In this document: piece by piece, positions 1-10,586 of the stretch
Position numbering within the stretch: position 1 is the first letter of the stretch
Layout of the letters: every line of letters begins with the position of its first letter
Made by a program: the position numbers and the translations under genes
Notes under the pieces: generated by a model
What the model was told of the DNA's origin: nothing
Database searches by the model: none
What the model saw: only the letters and a program-made list of their open reading frames with translations
Source of the DNA: Acorus gramineus
Lineage: Eukaryota; Streptophyta; Magnoliopsida; Acorales; Acoraceae
Assembly: GCA_030737835.1 (NCBI GenBank)
Contig: JAUJYN010000022.1
Span: 712,712 to 776,711, forward strand
Length of the DNA stretch: 64,000 bases
Reading direction: 5' to 3'

Positions 1-1411
1 TATTTAATATGTAATCCATGCAGCATGATTGATATGTAGTATGCATGCTTCCATAGACTGATTATGTTAGGGACTTGCACCCTTAGGTTTTCTAAGAGCC
101 ATGCATCTTGTCCCCTTGTTATCATGCTAGGAAAGCCTCGGCCTTTGTATGCTCCTATTAGTTTAATTTGTTAAATTAAATGCAACCGGTAATATTTATG
201 CATGCCTTAGGGAATATTAAGGGGCCTTGCGAGGTCAACATTGAGCCCCGGGCTAGGGTGCTCCGTGTTCCTTGTTTGGTTGTCGGGACGTCCTATATCG
301 GGACCTCCTGTTACCCTCCCAAGGTTTCTTTTCCCGTCTATATTAATGCATGTTCCCCGCATCTTGGTTATGCGCCCTAGAGGAATTCTGATGAATTCAA
401 GACACTAGAGTTGTAGAGATGTGTTGTCAGCGGATCCGAGTGGATCATATGCGTGTGGGTAGGCTGTTTCTCTCCCCTTCGTTGGATCCGTGTAGGGACT
501 CCTCAGCATAGACAGACTATCCTGACAGAGGGCTCCCATCAGTAGGCACCTCCTGATCTTGGACTCGGACTGTGCTGAACGTGGGAGTAGACCAGGCACT
601 AGCAGGCTATCCTGACAGAGGGCTCCCATCAGTAGGCACCTCCTGATCTTGGACTCGGACTGTGCTGAATGTGGGAGTAGACCAGGTAAGCTACGGTGTG
701 GAGGAGAGGCTATCGGTGGACCAAGGGTGATTAACAGCCTAGTCAGTCCCAATATCCTATGTCACCTGTTGAGGGGTGAGGGTGAGGGTGTATGGATATG
801 TATGGATGTGTATGAATGATTATAAGTCCCAATATCCTATGTCACCTATTGAGGGGTGAGGGTGTGGTGGTTCGGCGAAGTACGAACTACTGGGTTTATG
901 TTGTTATGCCACTTTGAGGCTGGTTGTTGATTAATTGTGGTTAATATAGCTGTGATGCATAGGTTGTGCTGTTCACTGAGCGTGTGGCTCACCCCTCGCA
1001 TAATATTTTTTTCAGTGATTACTGAGGAGGATTTGAAGGAGGAGTTCCCTGAGCGACTGCACCAGTAGCAGAGTAGCGCTATGTCCCGCCAGTTGAGGCC
1101 ATCAGCATACTTCCTTTTGATTGTATGTATATATTTCTGTGCTTGGGCACCCAGTTGTGTATTATTTGGATGTATGTGTGTATATTGGCTCTCACAGGAC
1201 ATTTGATTTGTATCGAGTCTGTAGTATGTTTTGGATTACAGCCTCAGTCTTTTAGCTTCCGCATCTGTGTATATATTATGTCAGCCTTGCTTTCATCTGT
1301 GTTGTTGTCATTTTAGTTGTTGTTAGAGTGATTTATTGATTCCCTGTTTAGACTTCTGATATCTTGTATACACTTGCCGCGACTCGGGGACGGCCGCCCT
1401 GGGGCGTGACA
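1..1411 (+). mobile_element. LTR1 copy A, 3' part of a long gypsy LTR
   Basis: This is the 3' half of the LTR family found whole at 6561-9724 and 55440-58814. It ends in the family terminus GGGGCGTGACA at 1401-1411, and its 5' part lies outside the window. From left to right it holds the CCCGCATCTTGGTTATGCG block near 356, two direct repeats of a segment of about 95 bp (518-597 and 609-686, each starting CCTGACAGAGGGCTCCCATC), GGGTGAGGGT tracts near 775 and 855, and the acceptor-like block CACTGAGC...GCTCACCCCTC...CAG at 972-1015. The downstream exon-like stretch 1016-1071 keeps the same open frame as other copies, ending in LHQ and a stop. I infer a solo or truncated LTR, because no primer site follows. 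Confidence 0.85.
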
Positions 1412-1452
1412 TGTTGTACAATGGAGAAAATCAAAAAGCCCTCTACAACCTA

Positions 1453-3779
1453 CTAACAATTAGAGATTTCAGGTATTTTCGCCTTCTTGTTCCTCGGCTT
1501 ATACACCTTGGGTGCCTTCCTTCTTGATGGTGGTCGTCCTTTACTTCGAACCTTGAAAGGCGAGTGAACAATTGAATCTGGCACCTCATCACCAACACTA
1601 TAGTCATTATGATCAGTATTTGCTTTTGTCAAGTCATCATACAAGGAATCAAGTTGTTTTTTGCACAACTCAAACTTTTCAGGAGAAAAAACAGCAACAT
1701 CAGCGATTGACAAAAATTTAGAGTACAAATCATGGTGCCTCCACATTTGCTCATTTGGCATGTTGTCTACATAACAATTTTTCACGAAATTATGTTTTCG
1801 TTTGATGCCCTTCCGCCAACGATCGATGATGTATTCTTGCGAAACTTCCATCGTGTTGGTGTGTATGAGAACTTTCAAAGAATGTCAACACATGATACCT
1901 TTAAATTCAAAAAGATAGTAGAGACATTTAACCTCCTGCTTACCTTCATTGAAATGAACTTGATACGCTATTTTTTTTTGTCACTCCATCCTTGCCCTTA
2001 GAAATATCATCAACTACAAAAAATCTAACACGTCCCACATTTGGCACATGGACAAGATTGCAAAAAATCATTCCCTTGATTTCATTCTGAACCTTCCTAA
2101 AAATACCATGTGTATATGCCTCTTGGAATTGTTTCTCAAAATAGAATTCTGTGAGCAAAGGAATGATTGAATTTATCGAATGAAAATCAGCCTTCTCCTC
2201 CTTCTCAACCTTGCTTTTCAAAGCATTATCGTACTACTCAACAAACTGCTTCAATGTTGTCTTTGAATTAACATAATCATCGAAAAATGCATTCATGCTT
2301 TCACTTCTCTGTGTAGTAGACATACCAGCCCAGAAAGTTTCTTTCACATACACTGGAACCCATCGTAAACGATCAGTGAACAATGAAGAGAGCCATGCAT
2401 TCTCCAACAGTCCATGCTCCTCTACCATCTGTAGCCAATTGGTGTCAAAGTCACTAGGTGTAAGAGACTCGTACACAATAGACTTCATCCGTTTCTTAAT
2501 TTCATCATAGTTTTTGAAGCTGCAAACATATACATCACTTATATTAACTACAAATAAACATATAATGGGTGTAACTGAAACATGGAATTGTATCTGAATT
2601 TCCTACTGTATCTGAATTTCTTATTGTATCTGAAATTAAATTAACATGTCAAAACAAATCCATGCATACCTGCCCAACTTCTCTGGTAGCTTCTTCATGA
2701 TGTGCCACAAACAGAGTCTGTGACGAGATTCCAGAAATACTTGAGCCACAGCTCCTTGAATTGCTTTACATTGATCAGTGACTATAGCATTCGGCTTGCG
2801 TCCTGACATGCACTCTAACCAAGCTTTAAACAGCCAAATATAGGTTTCAGTGTTCTCATTGGACAATAAACCACATCCAAACAAAACAGATTGCCCATGA
2901 TGATTAACACCAACAAAAGGGGCAAAAGGCATTTCATATTTATTTGTCAAATAGGTAGAATCAAAAGAAATCACATCCGAGAATGACTCATAGAGTGCTC
3001 TAGATCTTGCATCAGCCCAAAAAATATTCCTCACTCTGAAATTCTCGTCAAAATCAACAACGTGAAAAAAATTTGGATTCCTCTTTTGCATACGAACAAA
3101 ATAATCACACACAGCTTGGACGTCTCCCCCGCCAAGCCTGGCAAGCCTAGATTTGGACAAATAATTCCTAGCATCCTTCTCCTCATAAGATATGCAATCA
3201 TTACCGCCAGCCTTAATGACTAAAGAATTAAAACTCTTGCTTGCTCTAATTCCAGCTTGGTCATTAATATCCAAAACCCTTTTCGACATAGGATCAATCT
3301 TCTTGTGACATGCAAAATGGTGAGATTTAAGAGGGCTTAAATGATGGTTATGATCTAAAACCACTTTTGATATAAAAAAACACTCATTTCCCTTCACACT
3401 GATGTTTATCCTGGCACCACAACCAGTCTTGATTGATGATCGGGAATTAAAGGCATTCTTTCTAGATGGCACATGCATCCCATTTCTACAGCATGCAAGA
3501 GAAAAAAACCTTTGCCTTCCATTTTCATCCTTTCTTCCCATGAATCTTGGCAATCCCAAAACCAACCTTGTGAGCAAAATTATTATAAAACATCCGCACC
3601 TCATCTTCAAAATTAAAGCACATCCCAACAGATGGAATAGACTGTTCTGCACATCCTACAATCTCATCTACATTTTGCTGATCAGCCAAATCAGACAGTT
3701 CATTAGTCAAACTAGTTTCCAGATCACATGCATCATGGATGTCTTCCAAAGAAATTGAGTCTTCACATGTATCATCCAT
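1453..3779 (-). pseudogene. FAR1/FHY3-type MULE transposase, broken
   Basis: This is a FAR1-related protein gene of Mutator transposase origin, read on the minus strand. The first exon (3779 to 2670) carries the FAR1-type zinc-binding region (LACCRNG, TGCGARI, DHNHHL). It is followed by the MULE core with ISFDSTYLTNKY and AIVTDQCKAIQGA, which hold two of the catalytic acidic residues, and then CLWHIMKKLPEKLG. A GT-AG intron spans 2669-2520. The next exon has FWAGMSTTQRSESMN and, further on, the SWIM zinc-finger region near 1890-1930. Damage: a frameshift near 3530 after GFGIAKIHGKK, a TAG in FVE*YDNAL near 2234, a frame change in the A-run near 1975, and a TGA in the SWIM motif (GIMC*H) near 1878. 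The second Cys of SWIM also looks lost. The stops fit C-to-T decay. Functional FAR1-like proteins act as light-signalling transcription factors or as transposases; this copy should make neither. Confidence 0.85.
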
Positions 3780-5029
3780 ACAATCATTATCACTGCCTGC
3801 TGAAAAATTAGTAAGTTGTCACATGTTATATAATTAAGATACAGTATTGTATCTTAACAAAAAAATAATTTAATGGTCTACAAGCTAATTAGCAGAACGC
3901 ACATAGATTTTCAATGAAAAATCATTCAAGCCTTTATATACATACGACAGTAAGCAATTGAATATTAATCAATTAGGCATTAATCAAATCCATATAAATA
4001 ATAAATCAACCTTCAAATTAAGCTGGAAACAACGTCAAGATACACATCTATCTGGAATTGCAATTAACATCTACACATTTGATACTACCAAAAATTGAAT
4101 CTAATGTGTTGAATACCAATCATTCAAAGCTATAAAAATATGTTGAAAGACTTAATATGCATAAATGTACATATACACACCACTAAAAAGTTGATTATAC
4201 AGATCGTACGTAAAACACAAGAACGCAACAGAATTCAGATACACAACATGTATCTTAATTTAAAGAATATGATGATTCAAAGGGACAGTGAAAAATATCA
4301 GATCAATTTGAATTATTCAGATCTAAAACAGTCTAACCTGAATGGATCGCCATTGGTTCCACCACAACCGTGTAAATCTTATATTTTCAACCGATCAAAC
4401 TGAAAAAAAAAAGAACAATTACTATGTTTGTTTTCACTTTTACCAACAGAATTCAGATACACAACAAGTATCTTAATTTAAATTAAATTATGTATAAAAA
4501 AAAGAATATGATGATTCAAAGGAACAGTTAAAAAATCAGATCAATGTGAATTATTCAAATTTAAAACAGTCTAACCTGAATGGATCGCCATTGTTTCCAC
4601 CACAACTATGTAAAAATCTTATATTCTCAACCGATCAAACTATAAAAAAAATTACGATGATTGTTTTCATTTTCACGAATAAAACTGGATCTAAAAATTC
4701 TAAATCATCAATTTTTGGGGGTTCCGATTGGCCTAACCTGAATGTTTGCACTACAAACAGATCGCACAAAAACAAAAACAAGTTTCCTTTTTGTCTTCTC
4801 TTCTTCGCCGATCATATATGAATGAAAAATAAAATTTGATGTTTGTTTTCGTTGCGAGAGAACAATCGGAAAAAAAAAAATGAAACTCGTTGCGAGAGAG
4901 TAATTGAATTCGTATATTCCAGCAAAAGAAGTGATTTCCAAATCGTAACTAACCCCGTAATTATCGGACCGGTTACGGAATCAATGAAGAGATTGATTGT
5001 GAGGGGGGTAATATAGGAAATTCACACTT
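3780..5029 (-). other. Upstream leader of the FAR1-type element
   Basis: This is AT-rich sequence upstream of the FAR1-type coding region. On the minus strand a TTTTTCAG acceptor-like site lies just before the start codon at about 3800, so a 5' UTR intron is plausible. Three copies of a donor-like CAGGTTAG (minus strand) sit near 4337, 4573 and 4734; two of them are in a tandem duplication. No coding potential is seen. Confidence 0.45.
4229..4660. repeat. Tandem duplication of about 217 bp in the FAR1 leader
   Basis: Two adjacent copies start at 4229 and 4446 with CAGAATTCAGATACACAACA. Both run through GAATATGATGATTCAAAG, a CAGTCTAACCTGAATGGATC block and an ATTTTCAACCGATCAAAC-type block. The copies differ by small indels (for example, extra AT-rich bases at 4480-4500), so the duplication is not recent. 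Confidence 0.8.
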
Positions 5030-5098
5030 GCCACCTTATGGGGCTTAGTATGGGGTCTACCAATTGGGGCCCAAGAATCATTATTGAATTTGTTAATA
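5030..5098. mobile_element. Probable terminal repeat of the FAR1-type MULE
   Basis: The stretch CACTTGCCACC ... GGGGCCCAAGAATCATTATTG is matched in inverted orientation by 20760-20820 (CAATAATGATTCCTAGGCC ... GTGGCAAGTG). A sequence that recurs inverted next to another repeat is what a terminal inverted repeat would look like. It lies at the 5' side of the FAR1-type gene. The opposite end of this element was not found; LTR copy A abuts the gene's 3' side. Confidence 0.5.
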
Positions 5099-6980
5099 TA
5101 ATTTTTAAAATTAATTTTATATAATTAGTTAAGATTCTATTAATAATTGTGGCTCACCACACAAATCTTCTGAAATTAAAAAAGAAATTTCTTTTTTAAT
5201 TTTTTTTACTTATGGATTCTAGGAGTTATGCAAAATGATGACCGTGATTTTCTTCTTATCATGCGCTTACGTTGAGTTAGTTACTTTAGTTGGTGATCAA
5301 TCACCCAAATTATAAAAACATCTCCAAAAGCTTTCCCAATGTTTCCTTACATTATAGGGAAAAAAAAGGCTCTCTATGACATGTAGTAGGGAGCTTTTTT
5401 TTTTATCACTCCAAAAGCCTTCTCATTCTTACCCTATATTCATTCCAAATAACCAATTTACCCCAATTCATATCTATAAATTACAAGATATTCAAATCTC
5501 AAATGAATCAAAGCACATTCTAAAATTTATCAAGACTTGGAATAAAGATCATTTAAATAAAATTATTAATAATGAATAAAAATTAATTAAAAGTAAATTA
5601 AAATTTTTAAATGAAACATGAAAAATATAATCAACTACTACAAAATCTTGACAATGATAGCATTCAAAACATTAAAATTCATGGTGATTGGGTTAAAAGT
5701 GGTGGTTCAAAACATTAAACATTAAAAGATCTTGACGACGATCAACTACTACAAGTTCTTGAAAACAGAAAATATTAGAAAATACAACTACTACAAGTTT
5801 AGTGCTCAGAAAATTGTCGTTGTAGAATTTTTGTTTGACGCCTTTGATAATATTCCTGTTTGACGCCTTTGATAATATTCCTTTAGCATATCGGGCATTC
5901 CGCTCGTATCGACTAACATTATCCTTGTCACGCCCCAGGGCGGCCGTCCCCGGGACGCGGCAAGTGTATATATGATATCAGTAGTCTAAACAGAAGTTCA
6001 ACAACATACTCACACAACAGCTAAAATGACAACACAGACAAAAGCAGGGCTGACATGATATATACACAAATAGCGGAAGCTAAAAGACTGAATCTGTAAT
6101 CCAAAAACATATTACAGACTCGATACATAATCAACTGTCCTGTGAGAGCCAATATATACAATGACATCCAAATACAATACAAACGCGTGCCCAAGCACGG
6201 AATATAATACATACAATCAAAAGGGATGCTGATAGCCTCTGATACTCGCGGGACGTGGCGCTACTCCGCTACTGATGAAGTCCCTCGGGGAGCTCTTCCT
6301 CCAGATCCGACTCAGATGACACTGGAGAAAAATATTATGCGAGGGGTGAGCCACACGCTCAGTGAACAGCACAACCCATGCATCACAATATATATTAACC
6401 ACCAGATTTATTAACCACAAACTCATTATTAAAAGCCACAAAATGGCAATAACTATACAAATCCAGTGGGTCGCTATCGCCAACCCACTACACCCTCACC
6501 CTCACCCCTCAATAGGTGACATAGGATATTGGGACTTACAATCCAGTGGGTCGCTACATCTGTTATATATGTGTCACTTTTTGGCCTGCTGGTAACCATT
6601 GGAGCATTTTGGCAGTTTTTGAAATTTTTCGTTTTTCGATCGGAACCGCTAAAATTTTGAACTGTTAGCTATCGTCTAGATCTAGAGGACTCCGATTGAA
6701 AATCTAACTGCATATTATGTGTCCTGGTGCCATTCTAAGCCACTCACGAAAATTTCATCGAATTCCGGTAACGTTTCCAAAATTTCACAGTTCCGGGGCG
6801 TATCCGGGTTTTGACCGAGCGAGAAGTCATTGGGAGAGTTGACTCGGTCAAAGTGGGCCCAAGGACTTGGTCAAACCTTTTTGTCTTTTTGTATGGTTGG
6901 GTTGACCCAAGTCAAATCCCACTTAAACCTAATTAATCAAGCCTTAATCTTGCTTAGCCCTAAGTTAAGTTAGGTTTGAC

Positions 6981-6987
6981 TATTTAA
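6981..6987 (+). promoter_or_regulatory. TATA-like box of LTR1 copy C
   Basis: TATTTAA lies about 40 bp before a long CT-rich stretch (7020-7070), as in plant retroelement promoters. The equivalent position in copy D reads TATATAA (55704-55710), and the conserved position in both copies supports a promoter role. Confidence 0.5.
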
Positions 6988-7305
6988 TGAAAGCTAAAAA
7001 GTTCACCTGGCACTATTCATCATCTTCCTCATTTCATTTTCTCTCTCCCCTCTCTCTTTTTCAAGCATTTGAGCCCCCTAGAGTCCTCAAACCCAAAAAC
7101 CTAAGCCATAGAAAGTGTAGATCCGGTCCCGATCTACACCCCGGTGCTTTCAAATCTGGATTCCGGCCAACCTAGCCCTTCCATCCGCCCTCTCTTCTCC
7201 TCAGATCCGAGCCATTTCGGAGGTGGGAGTAGGTCTTGGTGGTAGAGACCGTTGGGGGAGCGTTTCGGTGCGCGGAGAGCAACCGGACATCCCTTCCTCC
7301 CCTTG

Positions 7306-8238
7306 GTAAGCTCTTTTTCCTCTTCTTTTTGGCTTAGATGTATGCTAGGAAGGGGGTTTTGTGGTTGGAGGGTGGTCGGCAGCTGTGGGTGGCTGTCAGA
7401 GGTGGTTGGGGGCGGTCGGAGGCCTTGGGTGGCCGGTGGTTGGTGGTGGAGGTGCTTGGGCAGGGAGGGTTGCTGTCTCGGGCAGGGCAGTAGCACAGGC
7501 GCAGCAGGCGGAGCAGCTGGCAGGGCGCCCGCATGCGTGCGCGCGGGCGCCCGCTCGGGTGGAGCTGGAGGCCAGCAGGGCGCGCGTGCTGGGCGCTGGG
7601 CGTGCTGGGCATGCGGGTGCTGGGCGTGCGGGTGCTGGGCATGCTGGCGCTGGGCGTGCTGGGCGCTGGGCGTGCTGGGCGCTGGGCGATGCTGGGTGCT
7701 GGTCGAGTAGGCGCTGCGTGCAGGGCGTCGTGCGGGGTGCGCGCGGAGCGCTGCGCAGGGGCGCAGGCACACTGTGCGCGAGCGCGGCGAGTTGGTGGAG
7801 TGCTGGGCGAGCCGGTGGTGCGCGCGGGGTGCGCGCGGAGCGCGGTGAGGCAGCGGAGGTGCGCGCGGGGCGAGGCGCTGGGCGCGCGGGGCGTGCGGGG
7901 TGCTCGCGGGCCAGCGCGGGGCGTGCGGGTGCGCGCGGGCTGCTGCGATGGGGCGTAGTGGGCACGCGGTGCACCCGGGAGGCTCGGCGGCGTGTCCAGG
8001 CGGCGGGCAGGGGCCCGGCGGTGCGCCTGGGTGCGCGGGCTGTGGCGCGGCGGTGCATCCGGGGACGGGTGGCCGTGCGGGTGGTTGCCGGGAGTGCGGG
8101 AGTGAGTTGGGGTGCTCGGGCTAGCGTGCGTACGGGTCGTATGCACGTTTGCCCGAGTGTTGGGTGTTTGTTTGTATGTTTTTGTGTATTTTGGAGTAAT
8201 TGTGGATTATACTCACCAATTGATACCCTGTCTTGCAG
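7306..8238 (+). other. Intron-like GC-rich block in LTR1 copy C
   Basis: It is bounded by TTG|GTAAGC at 7306 and TCTTGCAG at 8238. Nearly all of it (7480-8110) is GC-rich low-complexity sequence, with repeated GTGCTGGGCG and GCGCGGGGTGCGC words. It is open in several frames on both strands, as expected from composition rather than from coding. The same donor and acceptor bound the GC-rich blocks of copies B, D and E. Confidence 0.55.
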
Positions 8239-8274
8239 ATCTCGACGGACGGTCGCGCGTCGACCCGACTTCCG
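8239..8274 (+). other. 36-nt micro-exon candidate, LTR1 copy C
   Basis: It starts ATCTCGACGGACGG directly after TTGCAG and ends before GTGAGTGGGAC. The same 36-nt interval with both flanking splice signals occurs in copies B (10551-10586), D (57231-57266) and E (62256-62291). Confidence 0.55.
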
Positions 8275-9325
8275 GTGAGTGGGACAACCCAACCCATTTT
8301 GGGAGGTGCTACATGCACTTGGGCGTGTACCGTCCTCCCCTGGGGCACATAGTTGATATTAACTGTTTTATTATAATCCATGCAAGCATGATTTATGTGT
8401 AGAATGCATGCCACCCTAGACTTGTATGTTAGGGACTTGCACCCTTAGGATATGTGCATGAGCCGTGCATCCTGCCACCTCGCTATCATGCTAGGAAAGC
8501 CCCGACCTATGCATGCGTCCTATTAGTTTGATTTATTTAATTAAATGCAAGCTTGTGATCTTATTAGCATGCTTTTTGGAATATAAGGGGGCCTTGTGAG
8601 GTTAACATTAGGGTACTCTGTGTTCCTTGTTTGGTTGGCGGGATGTCCTACATCGGGACCTCAAGTTGCCCTCCCAAGGTCTCTTTTCCTCATTTTTGTC
8701 TTATGTATTTCCCCGCATCTTGGTTATGCGCGCTGGTGGAATTCTGAAGAATTCAAGACATTAGAGTAGTAGAGATGTGCTGTCAGCAGATCCGAGTGGA
8801 TCATATGCGATGGATAGGCTGTTCTGTTCCCTTCGTTGGATCCGTGTAGAGACTACCTCAGCGTTAGAAAGGTTGTCCCGTGCAGGGGCTCCCATCAGTA
8901 GGCACCTCCTGATTTGGTAGATGGACTGTGCCGAATGTGGGAGTGGCCAAACGACCTACGGAGTGGGGAGAGACTATCGGTGGACCAAGGGTGACCAACA
9001 GCCTAGTCAGTCCCAAGAGCCTATGTCACCTATTGAGGGGTGAGGGTGACGGTGTGGTGGGCCGGCGATGCGACGACCCACTGGATTGTGTAAGGATGAT
9101 TATCAGCCTATTAAGTCCCAACATCCTTTGTCACCTATTGAGGGGTGAGGGTGAGGGTGAGGGTGAGGGTATGGTGGTTCGGCGATGTACGAACCCCCGG
9201 ATTTGTGTTGTTTATGCCACTTTGAGGCTAGTGACTTGATAAAATGTGGTTAATATAAACTGTATGCATGAGTTGTGCTATTCACTGAGCGTGTGGCTCA
9301 CCCCTCGCATAATTATTTTGTCCAG
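8275..9325 (+). other. Second intron-like segment of LTR1 copy C
   Basis: It begins GTGAGTGGG (8275) and ends TTTTGTCCAG (9325). It contains the direct-repeat module GGGGCTCCCATCAGTAGGC, two GAGGGGTGAG tracts (9035-9044, 9140-9149) and the complementary CTCACCCCTC (9298-9307) just before the acceptor. Confidence 0.45.
9140..9171 (+). repeat. GGGTGA repeat, G-quadruplex-capable
   Basis: GAGGGGTGAGGGT is followed by several more GAGGGT units, giving five or more G3 runs spaced by three bases. Similar tracts occur at the same LTR position in other copies (41564-41599, 51117-51141, 58065-58082, 59387-59404) and as C-rich tracts in the reverse-strand copies. Confidence 0.7.
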
Positions 9326-10550
9326 TGATTACCGAGGCGGACCTGAAGGAGGAGCTTCCCGAGCGACTACACCAGTAGCGGAGTAGCGCCACGTCCCTCG
9401 AGTTTTGAGGCCATCAGCATCCTTCTCTTTCATTGTATGTATATATTTCTGTGCTTGGGCACCTAGTATGGATTGTATTGGATGTATTGTGGATATATTG
9501 GCTCTCACAGGACATATGATTATGTATCGAGTTTGTAAAGTGTTGTTGATTTACAGATTCAGTCTTTTGCTTCCGCTTTTCTGTGTATACATCATGTCAG
9601 CCTTTTTGTTGTCTGTGTTTTCTTTTAGCTGTTGTTTATGGTATATTATTGATCTCCTGTATTGACTGCTGATATCATGTATACACTTGCCGCGTCCCGG
9701 GGACGGCCGCCCTGGGGCGTGACATCGCCGACCCACCACACCCTCACCCCTCAATATGGTGACATAGGATATTGGGACTGACTAGGCTGTTGGTCACCCT
9801 TGGTCCACCGATAGTCTCTCCTCCACTCCGTAGGCCGTTCGGCCACTCCCACATTCAGCACAGTCCGTCCCAAATCAGGAGGTGCCTACTGATGGGAGCC
9901 CTCTCACGGGACGACCTTTCTAACGCTGGGGCAGTCTCTACACGGATCCAACGAAGGGAATAGAACAGCCTATCCATACGCATATGATCCACTCGGATCC
10001 GCCGACAAACACATCTCAATAACTCTAATGTCATGAATTCTTTAGAATTCCTCCAGGGCGCATAACCAAGATGCGGGGAACATATATAATAATAATAACG
10101 AGGGTATAATATTATTGGGAAAGAAACCTTGGGAGGGCAGCGTGAGGTCCCGATATAGGACATCCCGACAACCAAACAAGGAACACGGAGTACCCTAGCC
10201 CGGGTCTCAATGTTGACCTCGCAAGGCCCCTCCCTATAATATTATCTAAGGCATGCAATTAATCATACGCTCGCATTTAATTTAACAAATTAAACTAGTA
10301 GGACACATGCATAGGCCGAGGCTTCCTAGCATGAGAACAGGGTGACAGGATGCATGGCTCTTACACATATCCTAAGGGTGCAAGTCCCTAACATACAAAG
10401 TCTAGGGTAGCATGCATACTACATTTTTATCATGCTTGCATGGATTACACATTACAACAAGTTAATATAAATCCATGGTGCCCCAGGGGAGGACAGTACA
10501 CTCTCAAATGAGTAGTACGCCTCCCTACTGGATTGGATTGTCCCACTCAC

Positions 10551-10586
10551 AGGTAGCCGGGTCGTCGCGCGACCGTCCGTCAAGAT
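10551..10586 (-). other. 36-nt micro-exon candidate, LTR1 copy B
   Basis: On the minus strand, CTTGCAG is followed by ATCTTGACGGACGG and 36 nt later by GTGAGTGGGAC. It is the same length as in copies C, D and E despite substitutions. Confidence 0.5.

Larger units (their letters stand above)
6561..9724 (+). mobile_element. LTR1 copy C, complete solo LTR of 3,164 bp
   Basis: It starts TGTTATATATGTGTCAC and ends GGGGCGTGACA. It lies in opposite orientation inside copy B, which resumes at 9725: the host sequence GTGGGTCGCT...ATCGCC is continuous across the insertion, as shown by the uninterrupted form at 61541-61560. The left flank is ACATC; the right junction reads GACATCGCC, so the expected second ACATC appears merged with the LTR end by loss of three bases. 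In order the LTR holds a TATTTAA box (6981), a CT-rich leader, a GC-rich intron-like stretch, the micro-exon 8239-8274, a CCTGTTTGG/GGGACCTC block, G-rich tracts and the acceptor block near 9281-9325. Nothing in it encodes gag or pol. Confidence 0.9.

Noticed and set aside
7252..8292. Several overlapping open frames of 141-305 residues
   Set aside because: Same GC-rich repeat composition inside an LTR, with no domain. Conserved splice-like borders explain the region better.
9140..9171. Telomere-like GGGTGA repeats
   Set aside because: The plant telomere unit is TTTAGGG. These tracts recur at a fixed place in each LTR.
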